A DNA stretch of 64,000 bases from Betaproteobacteria bacterium UBA5216. Its GTDB lineage: Bacteria; Pseudomonadota; Gammaproteobacteria; Burkholderiales; SG8-41. How positions within the stretch are numbered: position 1 is the first letter of the stretch; each line of letters starts with the position of its first letter. The translations under genes and the position numbers were made by a program. Below the pieces are notes generated by a model. It was not told the origin of the DNA. It worked only from the letters and a program-made list of their open reading frames with translations, and searched no databases. Shown piece after piece: positions 33,410 to 41,416 of the stretch. The stretch lies in assembly GCA_002412495.1 (NCBI GenBank), contig DHVE01000031.1:1-64000 (forward strand), in the 5' to 3' direction.

Positions 33410-34396
33410 TTATTTGAACTGTCTCACCCGCTCAAGATGTTTGTCCCACACCTCCGGATTCACAAAATTCACCGGTTTTTCATCACGTAACAGCCGCACC
33501 ACTTCCTGCGCGGAGCCAATGCTCAGGCGCCGCATGCTCTCTTGTGTGAGTCCGCCGACATGCGCGGTTAGCACCATGTTATCGAGCCCCAGAAACGGAT
33601 GGTCGCGCCGGAGCGGTTGTTCACTGTAGACATCGCACACCGCACCACCCAGCCGGTCGTCGCGCAGCGCCTCAGCGATCGCCATTTCATCCCAAACCGG
33701 GCCGCGCGCGACGTTGATGAGGCAGGCGCCGCGCTTCATCAATGCAAGGCGTTGGGCGCTGATCAGATTGCGCGTCGCTTCGGTCAGCGGACAACACAGC
33801 GCGATGAAATCACTTTCGCGGCACAGGGTATCGATATCCACGCCAGTAACAAAATCCGGCAGCGCATCCAGCCGACGCTGGTTGCCCAGCACGCGCATGC
33901 GAAATCCGGCATGGCAGATTTCCGCGAGCCGCCGGCCGATATTGCCCACGCCAACGATGCCGATGGTCCGACCGGATATTTCCGTGCCTTGATCCGCGAT
34001 GGCGCGGCTCGCGTTCCAGTCCACTGTCCGCAGCGCGTGATTCATGCGATGCAGGCGGCGTGACAGCAACGTCAGCGCGTTCACACAATATTCCGCCACC
34101 GAGACAGCGTTGACGCCGGGCACGTTGGCCACGGGTATCGACTTCGCGGTGGCCGCTTCCATGGGAATCATGTCGAGGCCCACCGCATAACGCACCACGC
34201 CGCGCAACCGCCGCGCCACGTCGAATATGTTCGCCGGCAAATAAGCGCGCACCAGCAGCGCGTCCGCATCGCGCACAAAGTCGAGCAGGGTTTCATGGCG
34301 CGTATCCGGCGCGATCACCACCCGGGCCGCTGTCTCGATGATGTCCAGCCCTTCGCGGCCGATAGGGTTGGTGAGCAATACCGTAGGACGTGTCAT
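33410..34396 (-). CDS. D-2-hydroxyacid dehydrogenase (phosphoglycerate dehydrogenase-like)
   Basis: A 328-residue NAD-dependent dehydrogenase. The Rossmann motif TIGIVGVGNIGRRLAEICH is near residue 150; catalytic Arg in NVARGPVWDE near 232, Glu in DVYSEQPLRRDHPF near 262 and His in LTAHVGGLT near 288 complete the set. It reduces a 2-oxoacid or oxidises a D-2-hydroxyacid. ATG at 34394-34396 is chosen because CGGAGA lies upstream; the longer frame to 34486 has no ribosome site. Divergent from the CoA-ligase genes, with 278 bases between the starts. Confidence 0.9.
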   Translation of the reverse strand: MTRPTVLLTNPIGREGLDIIETAARVVIAPDTRHETLLDFVRDADALLVRAYLPANIFDVARRLRGVVRYAVGLDMIPMEAATAKSIPVANVPGVNAVSVAEYCVNALTLLSRRLHRMNHALRTVDWNASRAIADQGTEISGRTIGIVGVGNIGRRLAEICHAGFRMRVLGNQRRLDALPDFVTGVDIDTLCRESDFIALCCPLTEATRNLISAQRLALMKRGACLINVARGPVWDEMAIAEALRDDRLGGAVCDVYSEQPLRRDHPFLGLDNMVLTAHVGGLTQESMRRLSIGSAQEVVRLLRDEKPVNFVNPEVWDKHLERVRQFK

Positions 34397-34674
34397 GGGA
34401 GTCTCCGTAGCGGGTGCCGAGTCTGCCATGGAGTTCCGCGGAACGCCATGGATCAACCCGGCGCGCCGGGGTTTGCCGTGGATCAAAAAACCGCGTGCTG
34501 ATTTTGTCTTGCACGCTGCTTTGATTTATAGTCGGGGTTATACATAGCGCTTGATCGCCGGAACATTACGTATGCTGGACTGGCACGCCGCGCATCGAAC
34601 CTTCTTTTTGCATGAACCATCCCGGTTAATTCCTTCATTCATTACCCACGCATTCACGGGAGCATATTTCATCC

Positions 34675-35811
34675 ATGATGATCCTTGAACATGAGGCCAA
34701 GGCTCTGCTGCGCTCGGTGGGCGTTCCAGTACCCAAGGGCACACTGATCAAACCCGGAACACGGGCGCCGCGCGTGCCGGCGTATCCGGTTGCCGTCAAG
34801 GCCCAGGTGCGCAGCGGCGGCCGCGGCAAACAAGGCGGCGTGATACGCGCCGACAACGCTAAGTCGCTGAAAGCCGCCACAAAAAAACTGTTTGCCACTT
34901 CGTTCGGCGACGAAAAACCCGAAGTCTTGCTCGCCGATCCGTGGCTGCCGATTGATCGCGAGCTGTATTTGTCGGTCACCATCGACGCGGCGGCCGAAGG
35001 TTACATCGTGCTTTATTCACCCAAGGGCGGTGTGGACATCGAATCGGGCGCGCCGCCCGCGCGCTACGCCTTCGGCGCGCCTTGGAAATTCAGAGCGCAC
35101 GAGCTGCGCGCCGTGCTCGAAAACGTGGAAAAGGATTTTCAGTTGCGCGAGCGCGTCATCACGCTGGCGCATCGCCTGGTGGAAACCGCCGCCGCGCGCG
35201 ACTGTCACACCATCGAAATCAATCCGCTCGCGCGCCTGAAATCAGACACCGATCGACCCGGCGAACTGATGGCGCTGGATGCGAAAGTCGTCTACGACGA
35301 CTGGGCGCATTACCGCAACGCCGACATTCTTGCGCAACGTGACGGCGAACGGCGACGCGCGCACAAGCTGCTGCGGGCCAGCATGGAAATGGGGCACATG
35401 TATGTAAAGCTCGATGGCGATATTGGCCTGATTTCCGGCGGCGCAGGATTAACCATGGGCGCGATGGACACCATCCATCAATTCGGCGGCAAGCCGGCGT
35501 GTTTTCTCGACGCCAGTCCCGGGCCGACATCGACGCGCGGTTACAAACCGGCGTTTGCCCTGCTTGACGGCGACCCGGCGGTCAAAGTCATACTGGTCAG
35601 CGTCTTCGGCGGCGGCACGCACATGAACCGCGTCGCCAATTCCTTGAAAGCCAACATGGCGATGCGCAAAAGTAAAAAGCCGGTGGTGTTCAAACTCGAC
35701 GGCACGTATGTCGATCAGGTGCCCGGCATTTTTGAAACCTTCGGCGCGCACAATCACACCAGCCTTGAGGCTGCGGTGAAAGAGGCGATCAAGCTGGCGA
35801 GGGCGGCATGA
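34675..35811 (+). CDS. SucC-like acyl-CoA ligase, beta subunit (ATP-grasp)
   Basis: A 378-residue ATP-grasp protein resembling succinyl-CoA synthetase or malate-CoA ligase beta subunit. The nucleotide-binding loop VKAQVRSGGRGKQGGVI lies near residue 43; a metal-binding Glu-Asn pair is in HTIEINPLARL near 180; the C-terminal CoA-ligase domain contains DIGLISGGAGLTMGAMDTIH near 245 and LDASPGPTSTRGYKPAF near 280. The gap to the alpha subunit is an ATGA overlap. Canonical SucCD operons lie beside sdh or lpd genes; this pair lies with a MaoC hydratase and HMG-CoA-lyase-like gene, so a catabolic acid such as itaconate, malate or mesaconate is more likely. Confidence 0.86.
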   Translation: MMILEHEAKALLRSVGVPVPKGTLIKPGTRAPRVPAYPVAVKAQVRSGGRGKQGGVIRADNAKSLKAATKKLFATSFGDEKPEVLLADPWLPIDRELYLSVTIDAAAEGYIVLYSPKGGVDIESGAPPARYAFGAPWKFRAHELRAVLENVEKDFQLRERVITLAHRLVETAAARDCHTIEINPLARLKSDTDRPGELMALDAKVVYDDWAHYRNADILAQRDGERRRAHKLLRASMEMGHMYVKLDGDIGLISGGAGLTMGAMDTIHQFGGKPACFLDASPGPTSTRGYKPAFALLDGDPAVKVILVSVFGGGTHMNRVANSLKANMAMRKSKKPVVFKLDGTYVDQVPGIFETFGAHNHTSLEAAVKEAIKLARAA

Positions 35812-36683
35812 GCATCCTTTTGGATCAAAGTAACCGCGTGCTGGTGATGGGCATCACAGGCAACTACGGCAAATTTTTCGTCACCGATTCCGGCGGTTAC
35901 GGCACCACCATCGTGGCGGGCGTGTCCCCCGGACGCGGCGGCGGCAATGTCGATGGCGTGCCGGTGTTTGAAAGCGCGCACGCCGCGTGCAATGCCACCA
36001 GCGCCGATACCGCGATGGTGTTCGTTCCGCCGCATCTGGTACGGGCCGCGGCCATCGAAGCCATTGAGGCCGGCTGCAAATTGGTGGTGGCCACCGCCGA
36101 CGAAATGCCGGTGCGGGACACCATTGAAATCCGCGCAGCCGCCAAGGCCAACGGCGCGCGTCTTGTGGGCCCCAATTCTCCGGGCATCATTTCTCCCGGG
36201 AAAGCCAAGATGGGCTTCATGCCTTCATTCTGTTTTATGCGCGGACCGATGGGCGTCATCTCGCGCAGCGGTTCGCTGTCGTATGAAGGCAGCAAACGCC
36301 TGACCGTCGCCGGTATCGGCCAAACCACGGTCATCGGTATCGGCGGTGATCCGATCAAAGGCACCACCGCCGCCGAAGCGCTGGCGTTGTTCCATGATGA
36401 TCCGGAAACCCAGGCGGTCATGTATCTGGGTGAAATCGGCGGTACGGAAGAAGCCGCCGTGGCGGAGTACGCCGCGCGCAAGGACGCCAAGCCGATAGCC
36501 GCGCTGGTGGTCGGCAAAACCGCCCCACCCGGCAAGAAAATGGGCCACGCGGCGGCACTGGTCGGCAGCAAGGCCGACAGTCATTCCGCGAAAACCAAAA
36601 TGCTCGCCAGGAGCGGCGTGCATGTGTGCAAGGGTTTGAGCGATCTCGTGCCGCAGGCACGGGCAGCGCTGGCAGCCGGATAA
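35808..36683 (+). CDS. SucD-like acyl-CoA ligase, alpha subunit
   Basis: A 291-residue CoA-binding/ligase subunit. VLVMGITGNYGKFFVTDSGG at residues 11-30 is the CoA-binding domain start, GPNSPGIISPGKAKMGFMPS near 121 the middle, and the phosphorylated His is His247 in KKMGHAAALVGSK. All key residues for phosphoryl transfer from ATP to acid to CoA are present. The residues that set substrate size differ from E. coli SucD by eye (MPSFCFMRGPMGVISRSGSL), so succinate may not be the substrate. Coupled to the beta subunit by ATGA. Confidence 0.86.
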   Translation: MSILLDQSNRVLVMGITGNYGKFFVTDSGGYGTTIVAGVSPGRGGGNVDGVPVFESAHAACNATSADTAMVFVPPHLVRAAAIEAIEAGCKLVVATADEMPVRDTIEIRAAAKANGARLVGPNSPGIISPGKAKMGFMPSFCFMRGPMGVISRSGSLSYEGSKRLTVAGIGQTTVIGIGGDPIKGTTAAEALALFHDDPETQAVMYLGEIGGTEEAAVAEYAARKDAKPIAALVVGKTAPPGKKMGHAAALVGSKADSHSAKTKMLARSGVHVCKGLSDLVPQARAALAAG

Positions 36684-36734
36684 AAAGGAAGTTTTTGTTT
36701 TTCTTCGTTGTATTTATTGCTTGAAGGAGCAACC

Positions 36735-37937
36735 ATGAACAAACCCACCGAACTCAAAATTACCGAAGAGGCGCCCGAAGGTCTCATTAATGAAGCCTCG
36801 ATGTCCGCCGCGCGCGAACTCATCGGCAGCAAGCTGCGTCCGGAGCAATACTTGCGCGATGCGAGCATGGATGCCATCACGATTTTCGCCAATGGCGTCG
36901 GCGATCTGAATCCGCTCTACCGGGATCAGGAGTATGCGCGCTGGACGCGCTTTGGCGGCCTGATCGCGCACCCGTGCTTTCCGTGGACCCACCACTGGCC
37001 CGGCCGTTCGTACTGGGGTCTGCCCGGCGTGCATGGTTTCGGCGTGGCGATCGACTGTGAATACATGCGCAACGTGCGCCCCGGCGACCGTATCAGCATC
37101 TGGAACCGCGTGATCGACGTACAGGAAAAACAATCCAAGTTCTCTGGCAAGATGGCGATGCAGTATCTGGAATCAACCTACATCAACCAGCGTGACGAAA
37201 TCATCTGCCGCGCGTTGGGTCTCACCGCGCGCCACGAGCGCAAGGCCTCGCGCGAAAAAGGCAAATACAAGGAAATCAAGACTCACGTCTATACGCCGCA
37301 GGAGCGCGACCGCATCGACGAAATGGTGATGACCGAGATCGACCGTATCCGCGGCCAGAAAACGCGCCACTGGGAAGACGTCAATGTCGGCGACTCGATT
37401 GATGAAATCGCGCGCGGCCCGCTGTCGGCCTCGGACACCATGGCATTTGTGATTGCCTCCGGACGCGGCTCGGCGCACGGCGTGTTGCTGCGCCATGCGG
37501 CCAAACACCCCAATCATTACATCCGCAACAAAAAAACCGGCGGCGGCATCGAATACACCGGGATCGGTCACCATCGCGAGGATTTTGCGAAGGACGTGGG
37601 TGTTCCCGGCATGTACGACTATCTGCCGCAACGCGCCTGCTGGTTTGCCACGGCCATCACCAACTGGATGGGCGACGACGCGGTGCTGAAGCGCCTGCGC
37701 ATGGAAGCGCGCCTCTTCAATTGCCAGGGTGACACCACCTTCATAAGCGGCAAGGTCGTCAAGAAATACGTCAAGGACAAATGTGCATTGGTCGATATCG
37801 AAATGAAAGGCATCAACCAGCGCGGTGATTTGTCTTCGCCCGGCTTTGCCACGGTGATGCTGCCGTCGAAAGATCCGACGACCAAGGTGCCGCTGAATGG
37901 CGCGGTATGTGATCTGGAATTGCCGATGGTGCGGTAG
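36735..37937 (+). CDS. Double MaoC-like (FAS1/hydratase) protein
   Basis: A 400-residue protein with two hotdog regions. The N-terminal one (about residues 30-150) has a MaoC-like AITIFANGVGDLNPLYRDQE helix and FGGLIAHPCFPWT, with the hydratase Asp-His pair in NPLYRD and AHPC. The C-terminal one (about 205-390) has MAFVIASGRGSAHGVLLRH and GDTTFISGKVVKKYVKDKCA. Such double-hotdog enzymes hydrate enoyl-CoA, including mesaconyl- and itaconyl-CoA. ATG 36735 follows AAGGAG by 6 bases. Its position between the SucCD-like ligase and an isochorismatase-like gene suggests it acts on the CoA ester made by that ligase. Confidence 0.84.
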   Translation: MNKPTELKITEEAPEGLINEASMSAARELIGSKLRPEQYLRDASMDAITIFANGVGDLNPLYRDQEYARWTRFGGLIAHPCFPWTHHWPGRSYWGLPGVHGFGVAIDCEYMRNVRPGDRISIWNRVIDVQEKQSKFSGKMAMQYLESTYINQRDEIICRALGLTARHERKASREKGKYKEIKTHVYTPQERDRIDEMVMTEIDRIRGQKTRHWEDVNVGDSIDEIARGPLSASDTMAFVIASGRGSAHGVLLRHAAKHPNHYIRNKKTGGGIEYTGIGHHREDFAKDVGVPGMYDYLPQRACWFATAITNWMGDDAVLKRLRMEARLFNCQGDTTFISGKVVKKYVKDKCALVDIEMKGINQRGDLSSPGFATVMLPSKDPTTKVPLNGAVCDLELPMVR

Positions 37938-37956
37938 CAAACCGCAAAAATCCTCG

Positions 37957-38016
37957 ACGCGGATTTACGCAGATTTTCCCGCTGTTAATCCGCGTTCATC
38001 TGCGTAAATCCGCGTC
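37957..38016. repeat. Long inverted repeat, GACGCGGATTTACGCAGAT type
   Basis: GACGCGGATTTACGCAGAT (37957-37975) and its exact reverse complement (37998-38016) flank 22 bases that repeat part of the motif (TTAATCCGCGTTC). A perfect 19-bp dyad in the gap between the MaoC and isochorismatase-like genes. It belongs to a dispersed repeat family with another copy at 49560-49602. Confidence 0.8.
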
Positions 38017-38050
38017 AAAAAGTATTTGACCTTTTGATTGGATATCCGTC

Positions 38051-38632
38051 ATGCCCAACACCATGTTCCTCGTTCTCGACATGATTAACGACCTGATTCA
38101 CGAGAACGGCCCCAACGGCAAAAAGGGTTACGGCCCGATTCTCGAACGGCGCAAGGTGATCGACAACACGGCGCTGGCGATTTCCAAGGCACGCGCGGCT
38201 GGCGTGAAGATCGGCTACGTGCGCGTGGGCTTTTCACCAGATTACCGTGAAGTCGCCACCAACAGCGGTTTGTTCATGGGCGTCAAGAAAGCTGGCCTGT
38301 TCAAGCTTGGCACCTGGGGCACGGAAGTGCATCCCAAGCTCGCGCCCAAGCCCGACGATTACGACATCATCAAGCATCGCGTGAGCCCGTTTTACGCCAC
38401 ACGGCTGGAGCCGATACTGAGCGCCCATCACATCACCAAGCTGGTGCTGTGCGGCGTATCCACCACTGGCGCGGTATTGTCGGCGGCGAAGGACGGCCAT
38501 GATCGTGACTACGACATCACGATCCTCGATGATTGCAGCGCGGCGCTCACCGATGATCAGCATAAAGCAACGCTGGAAATGGTGTCGCGCTTCGCGACCA
38601 TTACTACCGCGGCAGACATCGTTTTCCCGTGA
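38051..38632 (+). CDS. Isochorismatase-family hydrolase lacking the catalytic cysteine
   Basis: A 193-residue protein of the isochorismatase-like fold. The catalytic Asp is in FLVLDMINDLI near residue 11 and the Lys in IIKHRVSPF near 112; the nucleophile region reads CGVSTTGAVLSAAKDG near 140, where cysteine hydrolases carry a Cys (GVATNVCV) and this one has Ala. True isochorismatases such as EntB also lack that Cys, so an ether-hydrolysing or unusual reaction is possible, and amidase activity is unlikely. The next gene overlaps its stop (GTGA), so it is co-translated with a Bug receptor. Confidence 0.84.
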   Translation: MPNTMFLVLDMINDLIHENGPNGKKGYGPILERRKVIDNTALAISKARAAGVKIGYVRVGFSPDYREVATNSGLFMGVKKAGLFKLGTWGTEVHPKLAPKPDDYDIIKHRVSPFYATRLEPILSAHHITKLVLCGVSTTGAVLSAAKDGHDRDYDITILDDCSAALTDDQHKATLEMVSRFATITTAADIVFP

Positions 38633-39594
38633 TACGCGCTGTCGCACTTGCCGCATGCTTGTTGTTCGGCACACCGGCCTTTGCTCAAACCGATACTTAC
38701 CCCACTCGCCCCATCCGGCTGATCTGCCCTTTGCCGCCCGGCGGCGGCGCCGACTTGGTGGCGCGCGTGGTCGCCGAGCGGCTTTCCAAACAGTTGAACC
38801 AACAAGTGCTGGTGGACAACCGCGCCGGCGGCGGCACGGTGATCGGCGCCGACTTGGCAGCAAAATCGGCGCCTGACGGCTATACGCTGCTGCTCGGCAC
38901 GGCCACCACGCATGCCATCAATTCGAGCCTGGTGAAAAAACTGCCGTACGATCCAATCAAGGATTTCGCACCGATTTCGCTGGTGGCCGTGCTGCCGCAA
39001 ATCATCGTCGCGCATCCCTCGCTGCCCGCGAATACCCTTCCCGAATTGATCGCGCTCGCGCGCAAGCGTCCGGGTGAAATTCTTTTCGCCTCGACGGGCA
39101 ATGGCAGCGCCAACCATCTGGGCGCCGAGATGCTGAAAAGCGTTGCCAAACTCAATATGGTGCACGTGCCGTACAAAGGGGCCGGGCCGTCGGTCACCGA
39201 TTTGCTTGCGGGACAAACGCAGTACATGTTCAGCACCATACCGCCGGTGCTGCCGCACGTAAAAGCCGGTCGGCTGAAAGCACTGGCGGTCGCGCACTCC
39301 AAACGCTCCGCGTTACTGCCGCAACTGCCCACCACCGCGGAAGGCGGCGCCCCCGGCGTGGAAGCGAGCTCGTGGAACGGTGTGCTCACGCGCGCGGGAA
39401 CGGCGCCCGCCATCATCACGCGGCTGCACACGGAGTTGTCGACCATCATGAATCAACCCGAGCTGCGCGAACGACTCGCCGCCGCGGGCGTGGAACCGAT
39501 GAACAACACACCCGATGAATTCGCCAAGTACATCGCATCTGAAACCGCGCGCTACGCCAAAGTAATAACCTTCTCTGGCGCGCGCATCGATTGA
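38629..39594 (+). CDS. Bug/TctC-family periplasmic solute receptor
   Basis: A 321-residue receptor with GTG start overlapping the isochorismatase-like stop. Signal peptide MIRAVALAACLLFGTPAFAQ; ligand loop PIRLICPLPPGGGADLVARV and VLVDNRAGGGTVIGADLAAK are canonical. Its placement inside a catabolic operon rather than alone is the strongest hint about its ligand: the acid activated by the SucCD-like ligase or hydrolysed by the isochorismatase-like enzyme. No permease gene adjoins. Confidence 0.93.
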   Translation: MIRAVALAACLLFGTPAFAQTDTYPTRPIRLICPLPPGGGADLVARVVAERLSKQLNQQVLVDNRAGGGTVIGADLAAKSAPDGYTLLLGTATTHAINSSLVKKLPYDPIKDFAPISLVAVLPQIIVAHPSLPANTLPELIALARKRPGEILFASTGNGSANHLGAEMLKSVAKLNMVHVPYKGAGPSVTDLLAGQTQYMFSTIPPVLPHVKAGRLKALAVAHSKRSALLPQLPTTAEGGAPGVEASSWNGVLTRAGTAPAIITRLHTELSTIMNQPELRERLAAAGVEPMNNTPDEFAKYIASETARYAKVITFSGARID

Positions 39595-39613
39595 ATTTTA
39601 ACGCAACTAATTG

Positions 39614-39632
39614 TTTTTAAAAGAAAACTTAT
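39614..39632 (+). repeat. AT-rich leader element, copy 5
   Basis: TTTTTAAAAGAAAACTTAT runs into the ATG of the enoyl-CoA hydratase gene at 39631. It shares the TTTTTAAAA and ACTTAT parts of the consensus. Confidence 0.45.
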
Positions 39633-40419
39633 GACACACCAAACCTTGCACGTCGAAAAGTCCGCCGATGGCCTGCTGCAAGTCACGCTGCACCGGCCCG
39701 ACACGCGCAATGCGCTCAACACGCAAATGGGCATTGAGTTGCGCGAGATATTCGCGCCGCTGGCGTTTCATCCGAGCGACGTGCGCTGCGTGCTGATCAC
39801 TGGCTCGGGCGACAAGGCATTTTGCGCGGGCGGAGACCTGAAAGAACGCAACGGCATGACCGACGAACAATGGCGCGTACAACACGCGATTTTCGAAGAG
39901 GCCTACTACGCCGTGATGAACTGCACCACGCCGGTCATCGCGGCAGTAAACGGTGCGGCGTTCGGTGGCGGCTGCGAATTGGCGCTGGCGTGCGATTTTA
40001 TTTACGCCGCGAACACCGCGCGCTTCGCGCTGCCAGAAACGGGGCTGGGTATATTGCCCGGCTGCGGCGGCACGCAAAATCTGCCCCGTGCCGTCGGTGA
40101 ACGCCGCGCCAAAGAATTGATCCTAACCGGCCGTGCCTTCACCGCGCAGGAAGGCTACGAGTGGGGCATGATCAACCGCGTGCTTGAGCCAGCGGCGCTA
40201 ATGCCCGCCGCACTGGAAACCGCGCGTGCGCTCTGTGCCAGCGCGCCGGTATCGCTGCGCCAGGCCAAGACCGCGATTCGCCGCGGTCTCGATGTCGATC
40301 TGCGTACCGGCCTTGCCATTGAAATCGAAGCGTATAACCGCACCGTGGTCACCGAAGACCGTCTCGAAGGCGTGCGCGCGTTCGGCGAGAAACGCAAACC
40401 CCTGTTCAAGGGCCGGTAA
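39631..40419 (+). CDS. Enoyl-CoA hydratase/isomerase-family protein
   Basis: A 262-residue crotonase-fold enzyme. The oxyanion-hole segment DKAFCAGGDLKERN near residue 65 and AAFGGGCELALACDFIYA near 110 are complete, with the two catalytic Glu positions of enoyl-CoA hydratase: Glu in GGGCELA and Glu in ALPETGLGILPG near 138. It most likely hydrates an unsaturated acyl-CoA. There is no ribosome site; the AT-rich element directly precedes the ATG. It lies 37 bases upstream of the HMG-CoA-lyase-like gene, a common pairing in leucine and methylglutaconyl-CoA breakdown (LiuC and LiuE). Confidence 0.9.
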   Translation: MTHQTLHVEKSADGLLQVTLHRPDTRNALNTQMGIELREIFAPLAFHPSDVRCVLITGSGDKAFCAGGDLKERNGMTDEQWRVQHAIFEEAYYAVMNCTTPVIAAVNGAAFGGGCELALACDFIYAANTARFALPETGLGILPGCGGTQNLPRAVGERRAKELILTGRAFTAQEGYEWGMINRVLEPAALMPAALETARALCASAPVSLRQAKTAIRRGLDVDLRTGLAIEIEAYNRTVVTEDRLEGVRAFGEKRKPLFKGR

Positions 40420-40456
40420 CGCGCGCACGCATGCGTAGACGTAGAACGAGAGTCGA

Positions 40457-41395
40457 ATGGCAACCGTAAAAATCAATGAAGTCGGCACGCGCGACGGCCT
40501 GCAAAGCATATCCGCGTTCGTACCCACCGAAATCAAGAAGCAGTGGATCAGCGACGAATACGCCGCTGGCGTACGCGAAATGGAAGTATGTTCCTTCGTG
40601 CCGGTGAAGCTGCTGCCGCAATTCGCCGACGCCGCAGAAATAGTGGCTCATGCGCTCACCTTGCCCGGCCTGACAGTCGCCGTACTGGTACCGAATATCA
40701 AAGGCGCCGAACGCGCGCTGGAACTTGGCGTGCACAAAATTAACTACGTGATCTCGGTGAGCGAGAGCCACAACCGCGCAAACGTACGCCGTTCCACCGA
40801 TGAATCCGCCGCCGACTTCGAGCGCGTGGTCGATCTCGTGCGCAATCACTCGGGTCACAATCCCATCGTGGTGGGCGGCCTTTCCACCGCGCTCGGCTGC
40901 ACCATCGAAGGCGCGGTATCACAAGACGCCGTGCGCAAACTCGCCACGCGGCTGGCGCGGGCCGGCGCGCAGGAAATCATCCTCGCCGACACCGTCGGCT
41001 ACGCCGATCCCGCCTCGGTAAAAAGATTGTTCACCGCGGTCAAACAGGACTTGGGCGAGATGCCGCTCACGGCGCATTTTCACGACACGCGCGGGCTGGG
41101 ACTCGCCAACGTTGCCGCGGCGTATGATGCCGGCACGCGTTCGTTTGATGCCTCGCTGGGCGGCCTGGGCGGTTGCCCCTACGCGCCGGGCGCCAGCGGC
41201 AACATCGCCACCGAAGACGCGGTATTCATGCTCGAAGCGATGGGCATTGCCACCGGCGTTGATATGCAAGAACTGCTGGCGGTGCGCACCCGTGTTTGCG
41301 CCGCGTTGAATACACTGGGTAATCAACCGTTCCACGGCTCGATTGCCAAAGCTGGACTACCCAAAGGGTTTATCGGCGCCAGCGCGACCGCCTAA
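40457..41395 (+). CDS. Hydroxymethylglutaryl-CoA lyase-family enzyme
   Basis: A 312-residue DRE-TIM metallolyase. INEVGTRDGLQSI near residue 6 holds the metal and catalytic Arg-Asp; TAHFHDTRGLGLANVAAAYD near 200 contains the metal His pair; GLGGCPYAPGASGNIATED near 234 is the HMG-CoA lyase signature with its Cys. It cleaves a 3-hydroxy-3-methyl acyl-CoA to acetyl-CoA and an oxoacid. In this operon a citramalyl-CoA or HMG-CoA substrate is plausible. ATG 40457 is the start used. Last plus-strand gene before the convergent ATP-grasp operon. Confidence 0.9.
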   Translation: MATVKINEVGTRDGLQSISAFVPTEIKKQWISDEYAAGVREMEVCSFVPVKLLPQFADAAEIVAHALTLPGLTVAVLVPNIKGAERALELGVHKINYVISVSESHNRANVRRSTDESAADFERVVDLVRNHSGHNPIVVGGLSTALGCTIEGAVSQDAVRKLATRLARAGAQEIILADTVGYADPASVKRLFTAVKQDLGEMPLTAHFHDTRGLGLANVAAAYDAGTRSFDASLGGLGGCPYAPGASGNIATEDAVFMLEAMGIATGVDMQELLAVRTRVCAALNTLGNQPFHGSIAKAGLPKGFIGASATA

Positions 41396-41416
41396 CGCGC
41401 GCGCGGACTCAGAGAA

